From assembly GCA_009760855.2 (NCBI GenBank), contig WPIO01000013.1, forward strand, positions 6,884,501 through 6,948,500: 64,000 bases of DNA, read 5' to 3'. Position 1 is the first letter of the stretch. Every line of letters starts with the position of its first letter. The position numbers were made by a program, and so were the translations under genes. Below, piece after piece: positions 12,600-23,521 of this stretch. The notes under the pieces were generated by a model. That model was not told where the DNA came from, searched no databases, and saw only the letters and a list, made by a program, of their open reading frames with translations. Source of the stretch: Cristatella mucedo (Eukaryota > Bryozoa > Phylactolaemata > Cristatellidae).

Positions 12600-13040
12600 A
12601 CAACTCGTCGCGTTCAAACCCTTGTCCAGGAACTACCTACCGGTGACTAGCCTAAAGATTGTACTAGTTCCCTGGTTCTGTCTGGACTGGACCTGGGGCA
12701 GCTACTATTCAAGTTAAGTTTTTGGGACGGCGACCGATAAAGGTGCTAAGCCTCTTGCTGGAGGTCAATACGGCCGCCAGGTTACTTAAATCCCAGATGT
12801 TCAGTCACGTGTCTCCTTTGCTGAGCAACCACCGATGGCTCTCGGCTGATCAACGGTTGCAGAACAAATTCTTGCTCGGACCCTTACGATCTGCCATGCG
12901 GCACCAGCTTTAGCCTCTATGAGTCCTCTTTGGACAACAAATTGCCTTGCCATTGTTTCATTTCAAGGCCCATTAGCGGTCCCAGACTAGATTTCGCTTC
13001 CTCATTTCTTAAGCAGCGACTCTCCCAACTCGGTGACATC
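12600..13040 (+). mobile_element. Eroded LINE reverse-transcriptase 3' part
   Basis: Forward-strand frames with several shifts read ARLLKSQMFSHVSPLLSN and RWLSADQRLQNKFLL, then MDNKLPCHCF. These match in order the C-terminal part of the LINE at 53,037-55,163 (AARLVFKSQRFEHVSPLLEE, GWLPVEQRIQSKVL, VDNKLAVPFL). The copy is an old fragment with many substitutions and frameshifts. Confidence 0.6.
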
Positions 13041-13339
13041 CTTACCAACGTACTTTTGTTGCTAGTGCCATGTTACCCACTTAAGCACTCCCAAATCTCA
13101 GCTAGGCATCTCACTTTTTCATTGTGACAAAGAGTCGGTCGGCTACCGTTCTAGTACTAAAAGCCTCTTAAGATGTAAGCGGGCTATAGAAAACTTCAGC
13201 CTAACACCTTCTTCGTCTCTGTGGTCATGTGGCATTGCAGTTAGAGGTCAATAATGCACATAAAGTGTACCGGTATACTAGTATCTACACTCGTTCATTC
13301 AAGGCATTTATATCAAGTTCGTGTCTTTGTTTCATTTGT

Positions 13340-13625
13340 AAAAGCACTTGCTGTAAACAAGCCCCGGCTCTTAGCCTAAGGGTAGAACGCCTCCACTTGA
13401 GGATCCAGGTCTCGTGTCGAGTCATACGGCGGGAAATCGTTTACAGCTGTTGCAACAAATGCAGTTGAAGCTAAAGCTCTTCATCTGCTTCCGAATTTGG
13501 GATTTGGGTGCTCGCATTTCACAACCGAGGTCGGGGGGGGCTTGAGCCTTATGGCGTATGTGTAGTATCTGGACAGAGTTTAAGCTATCTATGGGCGCTA
13601 TACAAATAAATTATATTTTTTATAT
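13340..13625 (+). mobile_element. Two eroded SINE pieces in tandem
   Basis: At 13,370-13,440 there is a family-2-like head (TCTTAGCCTAAGGGTAGAAC, then a diverged B box). At 13,510-13,620 there is a family-1-like part with GAGGTCGG, GGCTTGAGCCTTATGG and a tail reading GGGCGCTATACAAATAAATT. Both are diverged. Confidence 0.4.
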
Positions 13626-14235
13626 TTTATCTGTTACGTACCTAAGACTGTTTGATCAGCTGACGTTTGCTTACATTTCTCTTACTTCCGGTACGTCACA
13701 AGTCCAAATACGCTGGCTGTCCACTTCAGAGCCTAGCGAGCTACGACTGGTTAGCAAATGTAAGACCTCGTCGTTACTTTTTTGAAAGATACCATCGCAA
13801 TAACTAAAATGAAGCGGAAGGTCAGGTGACACCAAAGCTTGCAAGCGACCGGGTTTTTGCTCAGTAGAAAATTGCTGTTCTATATCAGTCAATTATGAAG
13901 CCAAAGAGAATATTCCCCTAAGGCACGATAGGTCTATTGTCTGAGTAGCCTATTTTTCTTGACCAGCGTTATTGAAGGTCCGCAGGCCTTGTCGTTTGGA
14001 AGGTGGCCTGCGTGCAATCCAGATGTACCTGTACATGACAGCTGTTAGCGGTGGTTTCTTAAGTTTATCTTCCCGATAAACTGCCACTGACTTATAGATT
14101 GTATACCATCACAAATTTGTAGCTCCTTCATTCACTTGCTCTGGTGAACTGGTCCAAAATACTGCTCGGGTTTCCCATAGCAGCACCCGCTTCTCTGACT
14201 TAAGCTGTTTGGATGCGCCTCTTACCAACCTCAAT

Positions 14236-14420
14236 CCTATGAAGAACGTGTCTCCAGTGAATATGCTTCAAACGTCCGGAGCTCACTAGTACTGAATGAC
14301 ACCAAGACATCTCCTGACTTAACGACATTCAATGGGAAGCCAAGGCTCGACGAGTTTTTTTTCAAGTTTCGATGAGTATTTTCTCTGTCCGTGTAAAATT
14401 TTGAAAAATATAACTCCGCA
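14236..14420 (+). mobile_element. LINE ORF C-terminal remnant
   Basis: The forward strand contains SMGSQGSTSFFSSFDEYFLC-like text following CACCAAGACATCTCCTGACTT. This is the counterpart of the SPDLTTFKKNLK ending of the LINE at 1-330. It is short and decayed, so the assignment is tentative. Confidence 0.3.
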
Positions 14421-15384
14421 AAATTTGACAACATTACATTTGTTGCGCGAGCCTGCTGCTTCTGCTATTGTAATTAGTGCAGCAGCATCGGCCACAAATG
14501 TATGCCCCACCTGCAGCAGATGCTTGGGCTAATGACTCGGTGCAGCTTACGACCTCTGATGTAAGGATGTGGCCCGCCACAGATGCACTACCCCCATCTG
14601 CGGTGAGTCAGCCCCAGCTCGTACAAGTACCCGTTAAAGGAATAAAGATTGAATCTCGTGAGCGCTCACGTCCGTGCTGCGTCTCCGTGAGATTCCACAA
14701 GAACAGCCGCCGCCGGAGCCACTGTTATGCAACATATTTAAAGCGGTTCCTCTGAGTAGTAAGCTCGGAGAAGTACTTGGCTGCTCCTGCGAGTAAATAG
14801 TGCACTTAATGTCTATTAAACCTAACGTCTCGTCATCGGCGTATATGAGGCTAGCGCATCGATTGATTTACAATAACCGGGGAGTAGCTCCGGCGAGAAA
14901 ATGCGTACCTATTTGGTATTCACCTCTGGACCGCCTGGACACGCTGGGTTAATTGTTTTTAGAATTGCATTGCTCTGAGCGCGCCCGATTATATACCGTA
15001 CGCAAATGGCTGCGCATAAACGTCTAAAACGCTCTTTAGCAGCAAGTGCTTGAGTAGGGAATTCGCAGCCCGCTCGAATGCTCTAACCGGTAACAGACTT
15101 TTGCAGAGAGCTCGGTTCGTTTTCAAGCCAGAATGTGTGTGGCATTGTCTCGGACAATTATTGATAGCACAGTTCACGTGTTGCTTTTAATTTCCCTAGA
15201 CTGCAACGCAACCCACGATGACAAGGACGGGGGGGGGATTTATCCAAAGACGCGGTACATAAATCAGCACCTACGATAGCAAATAGCAGCGAACCGTGCG
15301 AGAGCAGGAGGCGAGCAACTAGCTTCAGCCAGCGTCCTTCTACATCCGGCGTTCTACACGCTCTGATAAGGAAGCAATTACAAA

Positions 15385-15465
15385 TTAGCAAATGTAAAGT
15401 GCCTAGAAAGAGATTGAGTTTTCTGTGGGTGCAATGAAAATGTGTTATTATTATTATATGATTCC
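15385..15465 (+). repeat. Isolated LINE/SINE 3' tail
   Basis: AGCAAATGTAAAGTGCCTAG, then AAAGAGATTGAGTTTTCTG, then a (TTA)n end. It is the same tail as at 1,988-2,064 and 50,890-50,970, with no recognisable element body upstream. Confidence 0.5.
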
Positions 15466-16559
15466 CGAAAATTGGCTTCGTCTAGGCTGTCTTACTGCAT
15501 CCAGCTTGTCATCCTAACTACCCTGTGAACACAAGGATCGTATGCACTTATTGGATGTAATCGGATACTTGGGACATATTACTGTGTACGATACGTTACT
15601 TTCTCCCTCTCGTCCACTGTCTTATAAATAGATGGGGCTGCAAGCATTCAAAGGAAGTCGCCTTTTCGTTTCTTATTTTTTTGAAGTTAGAAAAATATGG
15701 TACTCTAAAAGATGCACTTACACACAAAGGCATCACTGTTAACAGCGGTGCCATATAACATTCTAGATACGGAAATGCCATGCAAAACAATGAAACTCGT
15801 AAGTAGAGTAAAAGGGCAAGCCACGAACTACATTTACAATCTCAGTCGAGACTAATACGACAAGATTCAACAGTACTGATTCTCATTCGTTTAGCTAGTG
15901 AGATGCAAGGTAGTTTTGATGTTGCCAACCTAACTGCCTCGATCCCGCTCTATTGGTTGACGCCATTAATCGAAAGGTCTGGTTCGGTAGAGGTTAATAC
16001 TCCCTATCGGTATTGTATGACATTTATGTATGGCTCCAGCGGCTGCCGTTCTTGTGAAGTCTCACGGAGACACGAGCGTGGACGCGGGCGGTTAACGAGA
16101 CTCGATCTTTACTTCTCTCAACGCGAACTTATTACGAGAGCTCAATGAATCACAGCTGCCATCGAGTGGCTTAACTATTGGCCGCAGGTGCGGAGTACAT
16201 TAGTGTAAGGACGTGGCGCTAATTACAGCACCAGCGTGCGTCCGGCGCACACTACATCTGTCCCATCGGTTGGGTTCTGGTGTGGTTTGAAACTAAAATT
16301 TGACCGCGTCCATAAAGTATCGATTGGTTGTTTGGTCTCATCTATCAGATATGTAATCAACTACGTTCCACAAGCGTCTGTTCTGCGTCGCTTGCTGTTC
16401 TCCACCAAAGCAGCTCCTCTAGAGAAAGTAATGTAGGCCCACGACAGCGGCTGAAACTTCTGTGCAGAAGAGCGTCCATCTGTACTTGCCAACAAGGCCC
16501 CGAGAATCAGTTGCAATTGAGAAGATGACCACCATCCTTACAGACATTCGTTTAGGCAT

Positions 16560-16830
16560 GTCGGTCGAGCTTTAATTAAGTGGCCACTCAGACTTTACAG
16601 TTGGTTACAAGTACGGCTGCAAGATTGATCTTAAACCTATTTCGTTACGTGTCTCCTTGGTTGAAGGAGCCACTGTGGCTTCCGACCGAACCGATCAGTG
16701 AATACAAGGAAAAAAATGCCTACTCTCATACGCAGAGCCACCGCTGCCGTCGCTTAGCGCGTTCATACTAAGCTTCGGTGCGGCACGAGTTTTAGCTTCC
16801 ACGATCCCTCAAATCCTCGAAGGGCAGTTT
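16560..16830 (+). mobile_element. Eroded LINE fragment
   Basis: Forward-strand text TSTAARLILNLFRYVSPWLK, followed by a LWLP-like stretch, fits the AARLVFKSQRFEHVSPLLEE...GWLP block of LINE reverse-transcriptase C-termini. Upstream and downstream sequence is too decayed to delimit. Confidence 0.45.
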
Positions 16831-18647
16831 CTGCAGGCACTAGCCGGTGAAGTTCAATTTCACAGCTCTCGAGCAGCGATTAGCCTCCTGCCGACTCGAC
16901 CGACCGCTTCCTCGCCAGCCACTTCCTTCTCAGTTCTTACCCATCCTGCCGCTACTTCCGCATTACTCGGTCACCTGGCTGTCTTCCGGATTTGGCTGTG
17001 CTGGTCACCTTTTTTTTGTGGCATGCGATGAATTGTCTCATTGCTTCTTTGTGGCGTATGTGGAATGAAACATGTGGTTAACCGCACGAATATTGACAGC
17101 TGCACAGACTGGCAGTTCTCTATCGAGAACTCTCTGGGATAGCATTATTAGGCGAGATAGATCTCTGGGATAGCACTTATTAGGCTTTCATGGCTTTCGT
17201 GTAGAGTTGCAAATGGAGCTGAGCGACATGACCGCAAACACGTCTGCAGTTAAAGAAATCGCACTTTTTAATTGCGGTTTTTATTGGAATGTTGAAAGGC
17301 GTGAGGATTTTGCAAGCATTTTTCCACGGCGAGCACGTAGCATCAAGAACTTTTCGACAGCATTAGCTGCCGGGAACTATACAGTCCAAGTCTGGATTTA
17401 AGGAAGTGAAGTGCCGTGGCTAAGCCATATCCGGACATGATCGATAGCTTCCCCGGGAAGCTTCCAGGCCTTTCCGATGCCTTTTCGCTTTCGTCGCACC
17501 AACGGTCAGCTCGTCGGTCGAAGCTGCACCAACCTCACCGCAGCGGTTATACTGTAGGGGCTCGTTCGCAAGAGGGCAGCGTGACCAAGAACGAAGCCGT
17601 CACGGTTGTATTGTATCGTACGCAGGCGAACGCGGGAGACAAAGCGTACATACGGTTATAGAAGCCGTCGTGGAAGCAGCTCCAGAGCACGCGAGTAGTG
17701 AAGAGACGAGAAAGAGAGTGGAAGAGGAGAAAGCGAGTGGACAGCGTCTACACAGGCTGTTGGACAAGCAGAAAGTTCCTTGCTGGAGGACTAGAGGGTC
17801 ACGCGACCACCGCTGACCCGTTCCAATTAAATCCAGCTTAGCTAGCCGATATGATCCAACTGCATTGCCTAATGAGGTGTTACTCAGCGTGCCCTTTGGC
17901 TGGGTGGATTGGTGTGGGTGCGGCTGGGGCTGAACAGCATTGTGGGCGTAGCCACGCCCACTGTGCTGCCTCGGCCCACGGCCAGCTAGTGGTCGTGCCC
18001 GTACTTGAACGTCGTACGTCGTACTTGGACGTCGTGCGTTTGGCCTACGACCGCGACCACGACTCTCTAGCCCATGCTCGTGCGCGGTCGGAGCGGTGCC
18101 GTGGCTAGAGCTACTGCCATTCTCTGCCAATCGCCATTGAGCACGAAAGCTAGCTAACGTTCGTGCATCGATGCCACTGCTGCTCTGCTCAATGCACCAG
18201 TTTGGGCGCTACGAGCTGCTCATCGCGTGCTCGCCCCCGTGGCTCTCGCGATAGGGAACATGAGTTAGACGCGGACCACAGCCTGCCTTCCCAGAGGTGT
18301 GCTCCCTCATGGAGGCGAGTCTGAGGCTCTCTCTCCCTCGGATTATTACGACTGCTCGTGCTACGTCTAGCAGCACCGAGATTCAGCGTCGCAGAGGCTA
18401 GTAGGCCAGTGCCATCTGTTGTGACGTTGTTTGCTTGTCGACTGCAACGGGGAGAAAAGCATCAACTTTGCATCAGCTTTGTGTTTGTACATGCTTTTAT
18501 GTTTGTGTTAAGCAGCCAGAGTTATAACATGAGAAAGCGGACGAGAAGAAGCTCCGATGACAGCCACGAAATTGATCAATTTCGCAAAGCATTACATTTT
18601 CATCAGTACCGTCCACACAGCCGTCGCTGGATCAAGCGACGAGTGTT

Positions 18648-19747
18648 TTACTGGGAACCTTCTGCAGCGACCCTGCATGAAAGGGTTAGAAGGCAAGCGA
18701 ATTGGTTTGTCTTCTCGATTATTGAGTCGCGAACTCTGTTTACTGCTACGTCCACGTCGGCTGCGGTGTTGCTGTTGAATAGACTCGTAAGAAACTCGCC
18801 CACAATCCTAGAGTCGAACAAGTCGAACCTTCCCAGCAGCCTTCTCGCCATAGCGGCTCCATCATCCGGGTGGGTCACTGCATCGGCAGAGCGAGCCGAT
18901 CTCGATGCCGAGGTAGGGCATACTAGTGCGAACCAACACCTCAGCAAGACGCGTGTCTTTTCCGCTTCGTCATTGATGTGCGAATTGACCCGGATACGGA
19001 ATGTCTCCACGTTGTCCCGAACTTGTTGAATGCCTTTTTGGGTTCGTGCTAGCATGGAGTTGATCTCGCTGCTGATCTTGTCGGTCAGGTCAGCCGTGTT
19101 GGTGAGCACTTGGCGCCGGACTCGGCCTCCAGCAAAATTCAAGAATGAGCGAGCCTGTTGGAGCTCTGCTGGTGAGAGTGAGCTCTGAATGTGGCTCTGG
19201 GCAATGGCCAAGTCACGCCTCGTTCGCCGAGAGCCAGCTGTAGAGGGAACCAGCCTGCATCCTTGCTGGAAGACACAGTTGACCATATCGAAGAAGTTGT
19301 TGAGACTCTTATTTACAGTGTGAGCAGTGTCTGGCGGTAGCAAACGGTCGATGAGGTCGTTGTTCACTCGAAGAGTGGAGTTAAATGCCTGAAGCTGCTG
19401 TTCGATCACATCTCTGGCGGTATTCGCTTGTCGGCGGATTTCATTCACTGACTGGCCCACTCTCTGGACAAGGCCTTCGCTCCAAGAGGTCAAGTAGGAA
19501 CCCTTCAATGAATAAGAGCGTGGCAAAGAGAAGGCCTTCAATGAGCAAGATTGTAATGCTAGGTTAAGGCCACTCGTAGAAGAATGCAGCTGGGGCTGTG
19601 CCCGAAATCACTGGTGTTGATGCTCGAGCACTGAGTGAGCACGTTTATGGTTTCGTACGCTCTCTCGCACCTCTCGCGATCTCTCACGCTTCTCGGGATT
19701 TCTCACATTCTCTCGTATTTTTCCTCTCCCGCTCTCTCTCTCTCGCT

Positions 19748-19804
<57 letters not shown>

Positions 19805-20138
19805 TCCCTCTCTCTCTCTCGCTCTCGAACGCCTCCTGCTCACTTTTTCGTCTCGCTCTCGCGAGCCTCTCGAGCCTCCTGCCAATGCTTAGTGGGACAC
19901 CATTTTAACATAGACTGTACTTGAACGCCTAGACTGTTCACAGAGTTGGCAGTTAGCTGTATCCTCGACCAGATTTCCATACTAAAGCTTGTCTAACATC
20001 GCTAGGAGAACGAACTATGCTTGCAGCTGCCAACACAGCTGCGATGGTACTCACCCATACGTCATCTTCTCTGGCTGCTGCAGATGCGGTCGCCACTGGC
20101 ACCAGGAGCAGCACTGCTGTTGCTATGTACCACTTCAT
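18648..20138 (-). CDS. Secreted coiled-coil-like protein with duplicated C-x5-C-R module, family unknown
   Basis: I do not recognise this protein. Exon 1 (20138-20055) encodes MKWYIATAVLLLVPVATASA, a classical signal peptide, and ends at a consensus GTGAGT donor in phase 0. Exon 2 most likely starts at 19502 and the frame stays open to a stop at 18650-18648, giving 312 residues. A 132-base intron (18939-18808) inside this frame could be spliced without changing phase, giving 268 residues and a more continuous helix. Residues after the signal are polar and rich in N, Q, R, S and V, with heptad-like spacing. Two modules end in C-x5-C-R: C104/C110 and the final residues before the stop. RRTRR (120-124) and RVRR (155-158) look like furin sites, suggesting a cleaved precursor. 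A TATA box sits 63 bases upstream. A secreted structural or signalling role is inference only. Confidence 0.65.
19730..19832. repeat. (CT)n microsatellite in intron 1 of the secreted-protein gene
   Basis: An almost pure CT dinucleotide tract of about 85-100 bases with a few C-run interruptions. In the sense of the reverse-strand gene it is a (GA)n purine tract. The apparent Ser/Leu and Arg/Glu open frames across it are artefacts of the repeat. Confidence 0.95.
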
Positions 20139-20200
20139 CGTGAGCGGTGAGCAAGTTCTGGAGCAGCTGCAACTTGGCGGCTGGTGGTGCTCTCGCATCG

Positions 20201-20207
20201 TTTTATA
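20201..20207 (-). promoter_or_regulatory. TATA box of the secreted-protein gene
   Basis: TATAAAA on the reverse strand, in the context CCTATAAAACG. It lies 63 bases upstream of the ATG at 20,138, so initiation about 30 bases downstream would leave a 5' UTR of only ~35 bases. This spacing supports the chosen start codon and suggests a regulated, tissue-type promoter. Confidence 0.6.
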
Positions 20208-20687
20208 GGCTTCGGAGGCCGAGCCTAGACTGAACGCAGACCCTAGGCGTCCACCCATCCCCCCGTCGTTTTTACTTCCCACACTCGCACCCGAGGACCG
20301 CTACAGCCAAGCTCTGCCTCGGCTGAGCGATGCTTGCCACCAATAGGAGCCGAGGTATGGGATGGCAGTTTGTCTTGCCATTTCGCTGCTAGCCCAGAAG
20401 CGCTTCGCTTTCAATATCTTGTAAATAACTGAGCAAAGTACAACAGCGGCCGGATCGTGGCGGCAATCGGCCGCTCGCACGAAGGTGCGAATGAATAAAT
20501 GGATGAAGGAATGCGAGTTGTATGGCAGTGAACACCCGACCGGGCCGTCGTCGAACTATACAAGCTAGTCTCCCGATACAGACATCGCTGACCCATGTTA
20601 ATTGTTCGCTGCAGAATTCTTCCGAAAATCAATGTTCTTGAGAACATCGTATACGGAAACGATACAGCTAAGTTCTTTTTTGCCGAG

Positions 20688-20840
20688 CTGGTTTGGTCCA
20701 GGGGTTAAGGTACTCGCCCCGATCAAGGTCTGGCTGAGGTCGTGGGCTCGAGCCCCGAGGCCTATGTGAAGCACCTGAATAGAGATTAAGTTCTCTTGGG
20801 GTGCTATACAAATTAACTATATATATATATATTATACTAT
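20688..20840 (+). mobile_element. tRNA-derived SINE, family 1 (best-preserved copy)
   Basis: Head TGGTTTGGTCCAGGGGTTAA (A-box-like), then GTCTGGCTGAGG, then B-box-like GTGGGCTCGAGCCCC. The body GTGAAGCACCTGAATAGAG is followed by TTAAGTTCTCTTGGGGTGC and a (TA)n end. The long stretch between the A and B boxes suggests a tRNA with a long variable arm (Ser/Leu type). The 3' tail matches the LINE tails in the window. Confidence 0.8.
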
Positions 20841-21964
20841 ATCTAAGCAAGACGGTGCGCCGCCTTTCAAGAAGATCGCCAACAAGTAAACCAACAGGTG
20901 AACCGACAGGTAAACCATGATCAAATACAAAAAAAGAAAGCACAGATAAACTGTCAAATTGTTTGAACAAAAAACATAAGTGCATACACATAGCAGCATC
21001 AGATAGCTGACTGTGGTTTCATCAGTGCATAAGGTAGCCTAAACCACACTCACAGAGCACGGGGCTGGTATTCCATTGCCCAATCAGCTTTCGAAGCATT
21101 CTGTGAATCGAGTTCGGAAATACCTGTCGGGTTTGTTGGGCAGAGTTTGCAGTTCAATCAAATCCACGACTTGAACCGGGGCGAGAACCGAGAAACCCCC
21201 GATGCAAGACTCTTGCGGATACCGACGTGTGGAGGTCGCTTTCAGAAGTTTTTCGGGTTGTGGCCTCAGCATTCCCGCCAGCTCGCCTGAAGATGAGGCA
21301 GGTACACATCTCTGTGGTCCAAAATTCTAGCAGGCTACACACATCCTGAACAACATCTCGGCCAACGGGAACAGCCCAAATTCTAGCAGGCTACACACAT
21401 TCTGAACAACATTTATGCCAACGTGAACTGCCCGCTAGGCGAGATACCGGTCGTGGTAGTTATAATGGGCTTGTCTTGGTTGCTGGCCATCAGGTGACGT
21501 CGGCCGGTCGCCGAGATGAGATGTCCGGCCACGGCATCGCTGCAAGATGCTGCCTAAGTGCGATGGCATGGGCGACCCAGAGGAAGGTTGAAGGCCAATG
21601 AAGCTTTCCTCGCCACACCTCTGAGGAAAGGCTGGTCCAGCTGTCAGCGGGGCTGCTGTTTCTAATGCGATGCTTTTTTGTCCGATCCTCTGACCTTACT
21701 GCTGCTGGTAGTTACCCTCACCACATAGAAAGGCAGTAATAGTACTTCTAGCAGCCTTCCTGTGGACAAGTTCGGAGCTTTATATATTCTTGCTCCTCAA
21801 ATACAATAATTGCCACCAAGGGCTGCCAATAATTAAGCAAGTGCGATTAGTAACTCTTTCAGGGCACTTTGGTTCATCGCAGCAGCATGCCATACGACTT
21901 AACTCTTGTCGCTGAAGTACAAGGTTTGTCCTTCCTTGGATCTTAGTACAGGGGTATGATGCTT

Positions 21965-22115
21965 GCACTTCACGACCCAGGTCACTGCTTTAAGTCCAAC
22001 AGCAAGTAATCCTTTATTGCTCACTGCAAAGCCGGATGGGCGATACTTACTACGGCACATTTGCTGCTATTTATATCCACGAGACTGCTTAGTCAGCTGA
22101 CAGTTACTTTATTAG
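21965..22115 (+). mobile_element. SINE family 2, eroded
   Basis: CACTTCACGACCCAGGTCAC, then CAAGTAATCCTTTATTGCTC, then GGGCGATA and an end reading ACTGCTTAGTCAGCTGACAG. The closest relative in the window is 35,775-35,935. Confidence 0.5.
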
Positions 22116-22419
22116 CAATCGAGGAGCTAAATGAATCCGCACGGGGGAGAGTCCAGTGAGTTGCTCCAGCAGACCTTGAAGTTTCACTCGAGTCCCTTCT
22201 CTTCTCTCTACGGGTATCAGTTTTTTCTGTCAAGTCGTATTGTCAAGTGTCCGCGTCTCGACGCCTACAGCCATGTAAAAATGCTCTATAAAACATCTTC
22301 ATATTGCTTTCTTCGACCTTGACTTGGCTCCACACAACCATACGGCTCATCTACTGGATGTCCAGCTCAAATTTCCAGACATTATGTGGCCGATTGTACG
22401 TCTAGCACTGTCAGAATCA

Positions 22420-22600
22420 GCAGATCAACTCGGCCTCTTGGCCAAGAGGTAAGGCGCTCGCACGTCCGTAACCCCGGTTGCGGTTTCGGGTTCTGAAGCA
22501 GAAAATTCTTTATTTTTTCCCTCCTGCAAACGGGCGATAGCCACAAAAGGCTCTTCCACAGCTGCATAAAGGAAGCTGTTGAATCAGCTAGTATTTACTT
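22420..22600 (+). mobile_element. SINE family 2
   Basis: GGCCTCTTGGCCAAGAGGTA head, TTGCGGTTTCGGGTTCTG in place of the B box, then ATTCTTTATTTTTTCC, GGGCGATAGCC, AGGCTCTTCC and GAAGCTGTTGAATCAGCTAG. The 3' end is identical in type to the copy at 63,640-63,815. Confidence 0.55.
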
Positions 22601-23492
22601 TTCTCTAAAACTTATTGCAATGTGCCGATTGCCAATTGCCGATGCAGCTGAAGCGACAGCTTAACAATTTACATTTAACTAAGGAGGCACGAATAATTTT
22701 ACCCACGCTGATGGCTTAGGAAAATGAGTCCTGAAATAAAAATGAATTGTGCGACAAATATGCAGTTATGTACCAAGGGCAAAGACAAGAGACGGAGTAT
22801 TAAATTATAGGACCGGCGCATTAAAAGGTATAGTGCTTAACTTCACATGGCAAGTTAAGGCTTGAAAATTCAGCTAGAGGCTTTTATCATAGAAACTTAT
22901 TTAGGCGTAGTTTTAAGCTTGGAGGAAACAATGTGACACTGTTGAACCCACGACCTCTAGAAGCGGCTTCTTATGTCCTAGCCTTTAAATTCTTTTGCGT
23001 AAGGCTATGCCTCCAGAATCAGACAGCTGAACATGAGTCTGCAGCTAGGTAAAACTTGAGCTAAGAATTTATTTCCGGAGGGGCTCGATAGTGATATGGT
23101 ACGTATGGTATCTATGGAAATAATGGTACTCTCTTTGCAGCATTTGGGGCAATTTCTCTAGCAGCTTTGGCAGCTTCGGCAGAACAGAAACCAGAGCGGT
23201 TCTGAGGTCAGCAAGTAACAAGTAAGATAGCTAAGCCTTTTTAATTTTGGTTGAATTTAAAGTTGATTGCTTATACTTGGGTTCAAAGGGGCCCAGCGTA
23301 AAGTTTAAGATCTGTCGACGGCTTGAAGAAGTATTGCATCATCACCAATGACTCTTTTCACATAGGGAGTTACATTTTTCTATTAACAACCCACTCGAAT
23401 ATATACCAATAGCTGCAGGTGCTGGCTAAGAAGTATGATGCCCAGCAAGGACTCGCAGCAAGGAAAGCCACTCAAGGAAATTGATTCTGAGA

Positions 23493-23521
23493 TTCGCCTA
23501 AGCTTTACTGGCTTAGGCGAA
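23493..23521. repeat. Perfect 11-bp inverted repeat, 7-nt loop
   Basis: TTCGCCTAAGC (23,493-23,503) and its exact reverse complement (23,511-23,521), separated by TTTACTG. No nearby gene or element explains it. Confidence 0.7.

Larger units (their letters stand above)
11660..18640. other. Intergenic region without a recognised gene
   Basis: Between EIF3F and the secreted-protein gene I see only scattered, strongly eroded LINE and SINE pieces (listed separately) and unique sequence. Open frames here are short and lack family motifs or splice-linked partners. The interval 17.6-18.3 kb is GC-richer and has a 176-codon open frame on the reverse strand (17,600-18,130), but its composition looks random and I do not call it. 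Confidence 0.5.

Noticed and set aside
17600-18130. 176-codon open frame on the reverse strand, starting MAENGSSSSHG
   Set aside because: GC-rich, no domain, no splice partner, low-complexity text; no supporting signals.
18358-19029. 223-codon open frame on the + strand
   Set aside because: Antisense shadow of the secreted-protein exon, which has the signal peptide exon, TATA box and repeated Cys motif on the other strand.
19635-19924. Ser/Leu-rich open frames
   Set aside because: Translation of a (CT)n microsatellite.
20688-20770. Possible functional tRNA gene
   Set aside because: A and B boxes are present, but no complete acceptor stem closes and the sequence runs directly into a SINE body and tail shared with many copies.
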